Made by a program: the position numbers and the translations under genes
DNA from: Pyrinomonadaceae bacterium
GTDB lineage: Bacteria; Acidobacteriota; Blastocatellia; Pyrinomonadales; Pyrinomonadaceae
Length of the DNA: 5,304 nucleotides
Direction of reading: 5' to 3'
Assembly: GCA_025937955.1 (NCBI GenBank)
Contig: JAICQI010000454.1
Coordinates: 1 to 5,304 of the forward strand
Shown: positions 1 to 5,304 of the stretch, in pieces
Numbering within the stretch: the first letter of the stretch is position 1
How the letters are laid out: the number at the start of each line of letters is the position of its first letter
Notes under the pieces: model-generated
The model's database searches: none
Told to the model about the DNA's origin: nothing
Seen by the model: the letters and a program-made list of their open reading frames with translations, nothing else

Positions 1-56
1 ATCTAGCGACCAATCAACAAGGCCTATTACGCCTGGAAGTGCCAACGGTGAGTTGA
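1..56 (+). CDS. possible C-terminal end of an upstream gene (partial)
   Basis: The reading frame beginning at base 3 is open from the window edge to a TGA at 54-56 and would give the tail LATNQQGLLRLEVPTVS. This looks like a beta-strand-rich protein end. The frame beginning at base 2 is also open, to a TGA at 68-70, and its product looks less protein-like. With at most 18 codons visible, neither coding status nor family can be established. It is listed because the first recognised gene starts only at 273 and something must precede it. Confidence 0.22.
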   Translation, partial: LATNQQGLLRLEVPTVS

Positions 57-80
57 CAGCGAGGTGGTGACACTTCCCAG
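33..80. repeat. inverted repeat with nested hairpin
   Basis: CTGGAAGTG (33-41) pairs with CACTTCCCAG (71-80) if one C is bulged; the inner seven pairs (35-41 with 71-77) are perfect. A small hairpin, CAAC (43-46) with GTTG (52-55), can form inside. There is no T-run after it, so it does not look like an intrinsic terminator. It overlaps the possible end of the upstream reading frame. Its role is unknown. Confidence 0.35.
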
Positions 81-106
81 TTAACTTTCCCAATTATTCG
101 ACCATT

Positions 107-133
107 TGGAGGCTTTAAAGTCCAGCTTTTTTT
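107..133 (+). terminator. weak terminator-like hairpin with T7 run
   Basis: TGGA (107-110) can pair with TCCA (121-124) around a palindromic CTTTAAAG core. After GC comes a run of seven T (127-133). The T-tract and position, after any upstream gene and before the leader of the CHAT gene, suit an intrinsic terminator. The stem is short and AT-rich, so the call is tentative. If it is right, transcription of the CHAT gene starts downstream of 133. Confidence 0.3.
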
Positions 134-155
134 AGTGCGGCGGGTGAGCCAGGAT

Positions 156-196
156 TGGCTAAAAGTTTGCCCCTTTTGTGCTTCTTTGTGGCAAAC
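156..196 (+). repeat. intergenic hairpin repeat, copy A
   Basis: This 41-base element matches a second 41-base copy at 3566-3606. Both begin TGGCTAAAA, share an identical 18-base core (175-192, TTTGTGCTTCTTTGTGGC) and end with an AAC. The core contains TTTGTG twice with a 10-base period. In this copy GTTTGCC (165-171) and GGCAAAC (190-196) form a perfect 7-bp stem around 18 bases. The element lies 76 bases before the ATG at 273. Confidence 0.6.
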
Positions 197-232
197 TCCG
201 ACTTTACTCCTGTACTCGCAGATTTTTCGACT

Positions 233-250
233 GATTTACTTCAGTAAATC
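233..250. promoter_or_regulatory. perfect 8-bp dyad, operator or hairpin candidate
   Basis: GATTTACT (233-240) and AGTAAATC (243-250) are exact reverse complements separated by TC. As DNA this resembles a symmetric site for a dimeric regulator. As RNA it would fold into a 7-bp stem with a UUCA loop. It ends 22 bases before the ATG at 273 and 14 bases before the GAGAG ribosome-binding sequence, so either protein binding or folding could affect expression of the CHAT gene. No regulator is identifiable. Confidence 0.45.
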
Positions 251-264
251 CCTGGCCCAGAAAA

Positions 265-269
265 GAGAG
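265..269 (+). promoter_or_regulatory. ribosome binding site for the CHAT gene
   Basis: GAGAG (within AAAAGAGAG) lies three bases before the ATG at 273. The spacing is shorter than ideal, but it is the only purine-rich site suitably placed. With the signal peptide that begins at this ATG, it decides the start against GTG 135, which has no Shine-Dalgarno sequence at normal distance: the nearest, GGAGG at 108-112, is 22 bases away. Confidence 0.5.
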
Positions 270-272
270 TAT

Positions 273-3200
273 ATGTCGCAACGCAGCTCCCGCTTCTTCA
301 CCATTACACTTTCCGTCGTACTTCTTTTCAATTTCACGCACCGTCTTGTGGCTGCCCAAACGGACGACACGGCCGCTATCCGGAAACTCGTCGAACAATT
401 TTTCTCAGCCTACGCGAAAGAAGACATTGAAGGATTGATGTCTCTCTGGAGTCAGGACTCAACTGAGTTGACAACCAGCAAGCAGAGTTTTCAGAAATCG
501 TTTAGCGATCTCAATAATATCCAAGTCAAAAATCTCGACATCCGCAAAGTAACGATTGAAGCCGACAAAGCAACGCTGCGGCTGCAAATGGAAGTGAGCG
601 CGTTGGACGCCAAAACCGGAAAGCCGGTCGATAGTTTAAGAAAAGAGAACCGCACCTTGCGATTGGTGAAACAACGCGGAGATTGGAAGGTGTCGCAGTA
701 TGTCGTGACCGAGAATGAATTAGCCGTCGCTATGCTTGCTGCTAAAACTACAGCAGAAAGACGGGCTCTCTTTGACGCGGACAAAGATCTGCAAACCATC
801 GCCCTGGTAGTAGCTCTGCGAAAGCAAGATCGATTCAGCCGGCAGCAACTACTTTCGCAGGCCCTTCCCATTTATCAGGTTGCACTCGAGGTCGCTGAAT
901 GGATCGACGATAAAAAGTCGCGCGCCGTCATTACTCAAATCCTTGGTCTCATCCACTTTTCACAGGGGAATTTCGCCGAAGCTTTAGGTTTTTATGAAAA
1001 GTCGGTGGCGCTATATGAAGCGGTGGGAGACAAAACTGAGATACCGGATTTGTTGAACTACATGGGCCAGGTTCATGCCGCCCGGGGCTCTTACCCGGAG
1101 GCCCAAATACTCTTTCGAAAAAATTTGGCTCTGGCTGAGGAAATGGGAGACAAGCGCAAGGTTGCTTTCGCCCTTAACACCATCGGCGCTTTCTTCTCAA
1201 TTCAGGGAGATTATTTGCAGGGCGTTGAGTACTACCGCAGGAGTCTGGCGATCTCTGAGGAATTAAATGATGCTGACTTAATGATCAGCCCGCTAAGCAA
1301 TCTTGGCAGTACTTACCGTCTCCTCGGAAATAACGTGCTGGCACTGGAGTATTACCAGAAGAGTCTCAAACTGAGTGAAGCGATAAACGACAGGAAACGG
1401 ATCGCCAACACGCTCGCCAACATTGGCGAGATCCATTTGTCGCAAGCCAATTACTCACAGGCACTCGAGTATTTAAAAAGAGCCCTCGAACTGGCCGAGT
1501 CTGCTGGATTTAAACCAGACGTCGTAGGCTTCGAGCACATCGTCGGGAACGTCCATCTTGTGCGCCGCGATTATGCGTTGGCCCTAGCTCATTACGAGAA
1601 GAGTCTTTCGATGAGCGAGGCGTTGGGCCAAAAAATGCCAACCGCGTTCACACTGCAAAGCATCGGAAATGTGCACCTGCTACAAGGAAACACCGCACGA
1701 GCGCTCGATTACTTTCAACGGAGCCTCGTCATGGCTGAGCAACTTGGCGACACATTAGGAATCGCGGGTGCGCAGATTGGCTACAGCAATGTTTACCTCG
1801 CGCAAGGCGATTATGCCAAAGCGCTGGAGGCAGCCGAGCGCGGTCTCGCAGCGGGTTCACAGATGCAGAAGCCGGACGTGTTATGGATGTCGCATAACTT
1901 GATTGGCCGCTCACAGCGTGCACTCGGAAGGTTGGAAAGCGCGCGCCAGAGTTTTACGGAAGCCATTAAGATAATTGAAGAGATGCGAGCCGGGGTTGCA
2001 GGCGGCGAAGAAGATAAGCAACGTTTTTTCCAGGACAAGCTCAACCCGTACCACTCGATGGTCGAACTGTTGATTGAAAATCGAAACTTCAATGATGCCC
2101 TGATCTATGCCGAACGGGCCAAGGCGCGCACGTTACTCGATGTGTTGTCCTCAGGCCGCGTCAACGTCACAAAGGCGATGACGAAAGAAGAGCAGGAGCG
2201 GGAACAGGCTCTGAATGCTGCGCTCGTGGTGATCAACTCACAAATGCGGGAAGCAACCCAGCGTCGAGACACCTCAAGTCTTGCCGAGCTGAAAACCAAA
2301 CAGGAAAAAGCCCGTCTCGAATACGAAGCATTTCAGATAAACCTTTACGCAGCGCATCCGGAGCTGAAAGTACAACGAGGCCAGTCGCGTCTGCTGAGTA
2401 TCGATGAGTTGGACCAGCTTTTGAATGATGACAAGACAGCTATTCTTGAATATGTGGTTGGAGAGAAAGATTCTTATCTGTTTGTGATCACTAAAGCTGC
2501 CGGTCGCGGAAAGCACGTTACGCTGAAAGTTTATCCACTCGGAATAAACGCTAAGATGCTTGCCGCGCAGTCGGTGAGTTTTCGCCAAAAAGTCGCCGAT
2601 CGCGATCTGTCAGTGAAAACACCTGGACGGCAGCTTTACGACAAAATAGTCAAACCCGCTGAGACGCAATTGCGCGGCGTGAATAAACTGATCATCGTGC
2701 CTGATGGTGTGTTGTGGGATCTTCCTTTTCAAGCCCTCTACCGTGGAGAGCGCGGCTATCTGTTGGAAAATTTTGCGATTTCTTACGCTCCTTCACTGAG
2801 CGTGCTGCGCGAAATGAGAAGCAAGGGTTCAACCTCAGCGTCACCTCCTTCAGCCGGGCGGGGTGCGGAATTACTGGCGGTAGGAAATCCCGATATGAAC
2901 GTTGAAGAGATGGCGAAGGGCAGTTTGTTGCGCGACGACGATTTTGTTCCGCTGCCCGGCGCGGAGCAGGAAGTCAATGCGCTCGGAGAACTCTACGGGC
3001 GCAGCCGGAGTAAGGTGCTCGTTGGCGACAAGGCCGCTGAAGAAGTAATAAAAAACGAAGCTGAGAGATACCGGCTCTTACACTTTGCTACCCATGCAAT
3101 ACTCGACGATCGCAACCCGATGTACTCACGCATCATTCTCTCGCGTCCCAAAGATAAACGTCAGGATGGTATGTTAGAGGCCTGGGAGTTAATGAAGCTA

Positions 3201-3512
3201 GATCTCACGGCAGAAATGGTCGTCTTATCAGCTTGCCAAACGGCCAGGGGCCGAATTGGAGCCGGAGAAGGAATGATCGGAATGTCGTGGGCGCTGTTTG
3301 TTGCGGGATCGCCGTCAGTAGTAGTGAGCCAGTGGAAAGTCGACTCAGACAGGACCATGGAGTTAATGATCGAGTTTCATCAAAACCTTGTACGCCGCAA
3401 GTCCACCACGAAAGCCGAAGCACTCCGGGCAGCGGCGCTGAAACTGCTGCACGGTAAATACAATCATCCCGTCTACTGGGCCGGTTTTGTTTTGATCGGC
3501 AATGAAAGATAG
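273..3512 (+). CDS. exported NTF2-like/TPR/CHAT caspase-like protease
   Basis: The product has 1079 residues. Residues 1-28 form a signal peptide (basic start, hydrophobic core, VAA before Q29) without a lipobox. Residues 31-145 look like an NTF2/SnoaL-type (DUF4440-like) domain, ending at W138. Residues 219-575 carry about nine TPRs at a 40-residue period (F240-x-K-S and F281-x-K-N are equivalent positions), with one more likely to about 620. A charged, probably coiled-coil linker covers about 637-695. The CHAT domain runs from about 708 to the end: LIIVPDG (806-812), HFATH (937-941), SACQT (986-990) and a terminal WAGFVLIGN motif. The probable catalytic pair is H941 and C988, so an active cysteine peptidase of the caspase clan is expected; substrate and activator are unknown. 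In such proteins TPRs usually bind partners. The ATG is preferred over GTG 135 because of the signal peptide. No membrane segment follows the signal peptide. I am sure of the TPR-CHAT assignment, and less so of the NTF2 fold and localisation. Confidence 0.93.
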   Translation: MSQRSSRFFTITLSVVLLFNFTHRLVAAQTDDTAAIRKLVEQFFSAYAKEDIEGLMSLWSQDSTELTTSKQSFQKSFSDLNNIQVKNLDIRKVTIEADKATLRLQMEVSALDAKTGKPVDSLRKENRTLRLVKQRGDWKVSQYVVTENELAVAMLAAKTTAERRALFDADKDLQTIALVVALRKQDRFSRQQLLSQALPIYQVALEVAEWIDDKKSRAVITQILGLIHFSQGNFAEALGFYEKSVALYEAVGDKTEIPDLLNYMGQVHAARGSYPEAQILFRKNLALAEEMGDKRKVAFALNTIGAFFSIQGDYLQGVEYYRRSLAISEELNDADLMISPLSNLGSTYRLLGNNVLALEYYQKSLKLSEAINDRKRIANTLANIGEIHLSQANYSQALEYLKRALELAESAGFKPDVVGFEHIVGNVHLVRRDYALALAHYEKSLSMSEALGQKMPTAFTLQSIGNVHLLQGNTARALDYFQRSLVMAEQLGDTLGIAGAQIGYSNVYLAQGDYAKALEAAERGLAAGSQMQKPDVLWMSHNLIGRSQRALGRLESARQSFTEAIKIIEEMRAGVAGGEEDKQRFFQDKLNPYHSMVELLIENRNFNDALIYAERAKARTLLDVLSSGRVNVTKAMTKEEQEREQALNAALVVINSQMREATQRRDTSSLAELKTKQEKARLEYEAFQINLYAAHPELKVQRGQSRLLSIDELDQLLNDDKTAILEYVVGEKDSYLFVITKAAGRGKHVTLKVYPLGINAKMLAAQSVSFRQKVADRDLSVKTPGRQLYDKIVKPAETQLRGVNKLIIVPDGVLWDLPFQALYRGERGYLLENFAISYAPSLSVLREMRSKGSTSASPPSAGRGAELLAVGNPDMNVEEMAKGSLLRDDDFVPLPGAEQEVNALGELYGRSRSKVLVGDKAAEEVIKNEAERYRLLHFATHAILDDRNPMYSRIILSRPKDKRQDGMLEAWELMKLDLTAEMVVLSACQTARGRIGAGEGMIGMSWALFVAGSPSVVVSQWKVDSDRTMELMIEFHQNLVRRKSTTKAEALRAAALKLLHGKYNHPVYWAGFVLIGNER

Positions 3513-3566
3513 CGTTACTGATGGAGACCATCTCGTTGTACAGACCAGTTGGATTTCATTGCTGAT
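3495..3566. repeat. 13-bp inverted repeat around the CHAT stop codon
   Basis: ATCGGCAATGAAA (3495-3507) pairs with TTTCATTGCTGAT (3554-3566) along 13 positions with a single G-U pair. The TAG stop (3510-3512) and a small inner hairpin, GATGG (3520-3524) with CCATC (3528-3532), lie in the 46-base interval. It could be an mRNA 3'-end structure. No T-run follows directly, so it is not a standard intrinsic terminator. The right arm touches the first base of repeat copy B. Confidence 0.5.
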
Positions 3567-3606
3567 GGCTAAAAAAGTTTTGCCTTTGTGCTTCTTTGTG
3601 GCTAAC
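3566..3606 (+). repeat. intergenic hairpin repeat, copy B
   Basis: This is the second copy of the 41-base element at 156-196, with the same length, the same TGGCTAAAA start and the identical 18-base core at 3585-3602. The arms differ from copy A: GTTTTGCC (3577-3584) faces GGCTAAC (3600-3606), keeping GCC/GGC and GTT/AAC pairing with unpaired T residues between. TGGCTAA occurs at both ends (3566-3572 and 3599-3605). It lies in the 186-base spacer between the CHAT gene and the receiver gene. Confidence 0.6.
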
Positions 3607-3644
3607 CTGATAACCAGGAACTAACACCTCAATCCCCGACGACG

Positions 3645-3662
3645 ACAAGTTTTGAACAAGTT
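3645..3662 (+). repeat. ACAAGTT direct repeat, 11-base period
   Basis: ACAAGTT occurs at 3645-3651 and again at 3656-3662, one DNA helical turn apart, 36 bases before the chosen start of the receiver gene. Such spacing would suit two regulator subunits binding one face of the helix. Seven-base matches can arise by chance, so this is only a candidate site. Confidence 0.2.
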
Positions 3663-3686
3663 GAAGTGTCTCGACTGAGGCACTGC

Positions 3687-3691
3687 GAGGG
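3687..3691 (+). promoter_or_regulatory. ribosome binding site deciding the receiver start
   Basis: GAGGG lies seven bases before the GTG at 3699, an ideal spacing. The in-frame GTG at 3666 has no comparable sequence upstream, and its extra 11 residues lie outside the receiver fold. The start at 3699 is therefore preferred. Confidence 0.6.
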
Positions 3692-3698
3692 TCTGACT

Positions 3699-4088
3699 GT
3701 GACAAACGAAAAATTCACGCCCACCATCATGATTGTGGAAGACTACGAGGACACGCGGTTGTTGTTGAAGCAAGGTCTCGAGCTACTGGGCTACAGTGTG
3801 TTGGAAGCGAGCAACGGACAAGAAGCCGTTGACATTGCTGATCGTGAGCATCCGGATCTGATTCTTATGGATCTCGATCTGCCGATTCTCGACGGCATCG
3901 CCGCCACGCAAAGAATTCGGCAACAGTCGCACATGGAGGGCGTGCCGATCGTGGCAGTGACGGCGTATCCGATGTCTTACTCTCGTGTGAAGGCATTTGC
4001 CAAAGGTTGTAACGAATACATGTCGAAACCGATCGACATGTCCGAACTGGCGAAGCTCGTCAACCGGTATTTGAGAGTGGAGTCATAA
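3699..4088 (+). CDS. stand-alone CheY/DivK-like response regulator receiver
   Basis: The 129-residue product is a single receiver (REC) domain with no output domain. All expected residues are present: acidic pair E14-D15, phosphoacceptor D58 in LILMDLDLP, switch threonine T88 in VTAY, and K110 in SKPID. The GC-x-x-Y-x-x-KP region (103-111) resembles DivK-type single-domain regulators. It is expected to accept phosphate from a histidine kinase in the cytoplasm and signal through protein contacts; no kinase is encoded in the window, so the partner is unknown. The start is GTG 3699 with GAGGG in front; GTG 3666 would add 11 residues. The gene follows the CHAT gene after 186 bases and ends 46 bases before the next gene, with no terminator between, so co-transcription with that gene is plausible. 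Confidence 0.92.
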   Translation: MTNEKFTPTIMIVEDYEDTRLLLKQGLELLGYSVLEASNGQEAVDIADREHPDLILMDLDLPILDGIAATQRIRQQSHMEGVPIVAVTAYPMSYSRVKAFAKGCNEYMSKPIDMSELAKLVNRYLRVES

Positions 4089-4100
4089 GTTATTTGCTAG

Positions 4101-4118
4101 AATCTGTGTAATCTGTAG
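4101..4118 (+). repeat. 9-base tandem motif AATCTGTGT/AATCTGTAG
   Basis: Two adjacent 9-base units share AATCTGT (4101-4109 and 4110-4118). They lie in the 46-base gap between the receiver stop and the start of the next gene, just before its ribosome binding site. The design, a short TGTG-containing unit repeated once in an intergenic gap, resembles the 10-base TTTGTG period in the repeats at 156-196 and 3566-3606. From memory, phrases of this kind recur in spacers of several environmental phyla, but I cannot verify that here. Confidence 0.4.
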
Positions 4119-4122
4119 ATGG

Positions 4123-4127
4123 AAAGG
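4123..4127 (+). promoter_or_regulatory. ribosome binding site for the GTG start at 4135
   Basis: AAAGG (within GGAAAGG, 4121-4127) lies seven bases before GTG 4135 and ten before GTG 4138. The first spacing is the better. There is no ATG in the frame between the upstream in-frame stop at 4072-4074 and the signal peptide, so a GTG start is required. Confidence 0.55.
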
Positions 4128-4134
4128 CAAACTC

Positions 4135-5304
4135 GTGGTGTCCTCCCGCCAGATAATCGCCTGGATTCTCCTGAGCTTGAGCCTCAGCGTCGCCGTTTAT
4201 GCGCAAACGCAGAGTGGCGCTGCCAAAGAACAAACTGCCAACGTCAGTGGCAAGATCACGGTAAAGAACAAAGGTGTTGCCGGGATTGTCGTCGTCGCGA
4301 CCGACCCTGCTTACGGCGACGGTTCGCAGCAACCTGCCCGGCTCCGCAGCACCACGGATGACGAAGGAAACTATCGCATCAGCGACATCCCTGCCGGCAA
4401 CTACTACGTGTTTCCGCTCGCGCCGGCCCTCGTGGATAAAACACAATCAAGACGATTGCTGACGATCGCAGCCGGGGAGTCCATCCGCGACTTCGATTTT
4501 GCGATGGTCCGTGGAGGCGTGATCACGGGCCGGATCACAAACGCCGATGGGCAGCCAATCGTGGAAGAAAACGTGAATGTGATGCCTATCGACTCTGCAC
4601 TCGAATACAGGTCTCATAATCCCGGTATCCTGACGGACGATAGAGGCATTTATCGCGCCTTCGGTTTGCGGCAGGGAAAGTACAGAGTTTGGGTCGGACA
4701 ATCTGCGAAAGGTCTTCCCGGTTTCCCGCGAACGGTGGCTCTGCAGACCTACTATCCATCGGTGACAGAGATTAGCAAGGCCACAGTGATCGAAGTCACC
4801 GAAGGCAGCGAGACAAAAGATGTCGATATCGTCGTGGTTGGATCTATTTCGACATTCACGGTCAGTGGACGAGTCGTTGATAGCACTGGGAAGCCGGTAC
4901 CCGGAGTCATCCTTGGCGTGCAACAAAGTGACGAAAATTCCACGATGTCGTCAACAGGTGGAGCCGAAACCAGCAGCAACGGAGAGTTTAAATTGCAGAA
5001 TGTTATGCCGGGGAAATACACGCTCTTCATTGCTTCACTCGAGAACACCGATTCGCGCGCGGATCCGCTTCCAATTGAGGTGATTGATCGTGATTTAACG
5101 GGTCTGGAGATTAAGACTAAAACGGGGGCCGATTTGTCAGGCATGGTGGTCCTGGATGGTCCATACGAGAAGTCTGTTGTTGCCAAGTTTAAAGGGCTGC
5201 GCGTTTTCGGATGGATCGATGGTCCTTCCTCAGATTTCGACAGTGGATCGCGCTCGGTCGAGATAGGTGCGGATGGAAGTTTTAAATTGAGCGGCCTGGG
5301 GTCA
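4135..5304 (+). CDS. secreted protein with carboxypeptidase-regulatory-like modules (partial, 3' end outside window)
   Basis: The frame is open for 390 codons to the last base, so the C-terminus lies beyond the window. Residues 1-23 are a signal peptide (core ILLSLSLSVAV, cleavage after VYA, before Q24). Four beta-sandwich modules of the carboxypeptidase D regulatory-like/transthyretin-like type follow, at about 37-95, 128-188, 242-301 and 333 to the end. Each has a strand like VSGRVVDSTGKPVPGV and then a turn-strand motif such as DEGNYRISDIPAGNY (76-90), DRGIYRAFGLRQGKY (169-183) or NGEFKLQNVMPGKY (282-295). The TYYPS linker (205-209) recurs, as I recall, in acidobacterial proteins of this type. 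No enzymatic domain is visible; such modules commonly serve as extracellular structural or binding domains, and the missing part could hold something else. The start is GTG 4135 (or 4138). It follows the receiver gene by 46 bases and may share its transcript. Confidence 0.85.
   Translation, partial: MVSSRQIIAWILLSLSLSVAVYAQTQSGAAKEQTANVSGKITVKNKGVAGIVVVATDPAYGDGSQQPARLRSTTDDEGNYRISDIPAGNYYVFPLAPALVDKTQSRRLLTIAAGESIRDFDFAMVRGGVITGRITNADGQPIVEENVNVMPIDSALEYRSHNPGILTDDRGIYRAFGLRQGKYRVWVGQSAKGLPGFPRTVALQTYYPSVTEISKATVIEVTEGSETKDVDIVVVGSISTFTVSGRVVDSTGKPVPGVILGVQQSDENSTMSSTGGAETSSNGEFKLQNVMPGKYTLFIASLENTDSRADPLPIEVIDRDLTGLEIKTKTGADLSGMVVLDGPYEKSVVAKFKGLRVFGWIDGPSSDFDSGSRSVEIGADGSFKLSGLGS

Larger units (their letters stand above)
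134..272 (+). promoter_or_regulatory. structured leader of the TPR-CHAT gene
   Basis: This 139-base gap holds consecutive potential hairpins. AGCCA (147-151) pairs with TGGCT (156-160) around GGAT. GTTTGCC (165-171) pairs with GGCAAAC (190-196). GATTTAC (233-239) pairs with GTAAATC (244-250) around TTCA. Although it is open in the frame of the following gene from GTG 135, the encoded segment does not resemble a protein domain and reads through a repeat found again in non-coding spacer at 3566-3606, so I treat it as untranslated. No convincing -35/-10 pair was found. Confidence 0.45.

Noticed and set aside
53..58. TTGACA, a perfect sigma-70 type -35 sequence.
   Set aside because: No acceptable -10 hexamer lies 16-19 bases downstream, and it falls before the possible terminator at 107-133. 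It is probably chance.
491..871. Antisense frame of 126 codons opposite the N-terminal part of the CHAT gene.
   Set aside because: It is a shadow of the forward coding frame, Ser/Arg-rich and without recognisable motifs.
273..3512. A type III-E CRISPR-caspase (Craspase-like) system suggested by the TPR-CHAT architecture.
   Set aside because: There is no CRISPR array, no gRAMP/Cas7-11 type effector and no other Cas gene in the window, and the protein carries a signal peptide. TPR-CHAT proteins are widespread outside CRISPR loci.
3520..3532. GATGG-AGA-CCATC hairpin as a terminator for the CHAT gene.
   Set aside because: The stem is only five pairs with a three-base loop and no T-run follows.
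3586..3614. Promoter made of TTGTGC (3586-3591) and GATAAC (3609-3614) with a 17-base spacer, partly inside repeat copy B.
   Set aside because: Only seven of twelve positions match the consensus, and the equivalent place after copy A has no -10 like sequence.
4119..4361. Forward frame of 80 codons from ATG 4119, just after the 9-base tandem motif.
   Set aside because: It is out of frame with the secreted protein, has a composition rich in Arg, Cys and Gln without domain character, and overlaps a clear signal peptide and module in the frame from 4135.
4447..5186. Antisense frames of 159 codons (4447-4926) and 144 codons (4752-5186).
   Set aside because: They overlap each other and lie opposite a forward frame with repeated recognisable modules. 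They show no domain and no convincing ribosome binding site.

Overview
This window most likely comes from a member of the Acidobacteriota (the Blastocatellia would fit). That is an inference from protein style: an exported TPR-CHAT protein, a secreted protein built of repeated carboxypeptidase-regulatory-like modules with a 'TYYPS' linker, moderate base composition, GTG starts, and short hairpin-like repeats in the intergenic gaps. No RNA gene, CRISPR array, insertion sequence or integrase is visible.

Layout, all on the + strand. Bases 1-134 may hold the last codons of an upstream gene, an inverted repeat (33-80) and a weak terminator-like hairpin with a T7 run (107-133). Bases 134-272 are a leader rich in potential hairpins: a short one (147-160), a repeat element (156-196) and a perfect 8-bp dyad (233-250). 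The main gene (273-3512) encodes a 1079-residue protein with signal peptide, NTF2/SnoaL-like domain, nine to ten TPRs, a charged helical linker and a C-terminal CHAT caspase-like protease domain with an intact His/Cys pair. Its stop codon lies between the arms of a 13-bp inverted repeat, and the second repeat copy (3566-3606) follows at once. A free-standing CheY/DivK-like receiver (3699-4088) comes next. After only 46 bases, which hold a different 9-base tandem motif (4101-4118), begins a secreted multi-module beta-sandwich protein. It starts at GTG 4135 and is still open at the window edge.

How the genes work together is not established. The CHAT protein is predicted to be exported, the receiver is cytoplasmic, and the third protein is exported. 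The receiver and the third gene are close enough to share a transcript. The CHAT gene is separated from them by 186 bases of structured spacer and may be its own unit. No known defence or CRISPR-linked caspase system is completed here. The less ordinary content lies in the protease architecture (NTF2-TPR-CHAT behind a signal peptide) and in the small repeats and dyads that occupy each intergenic gap.
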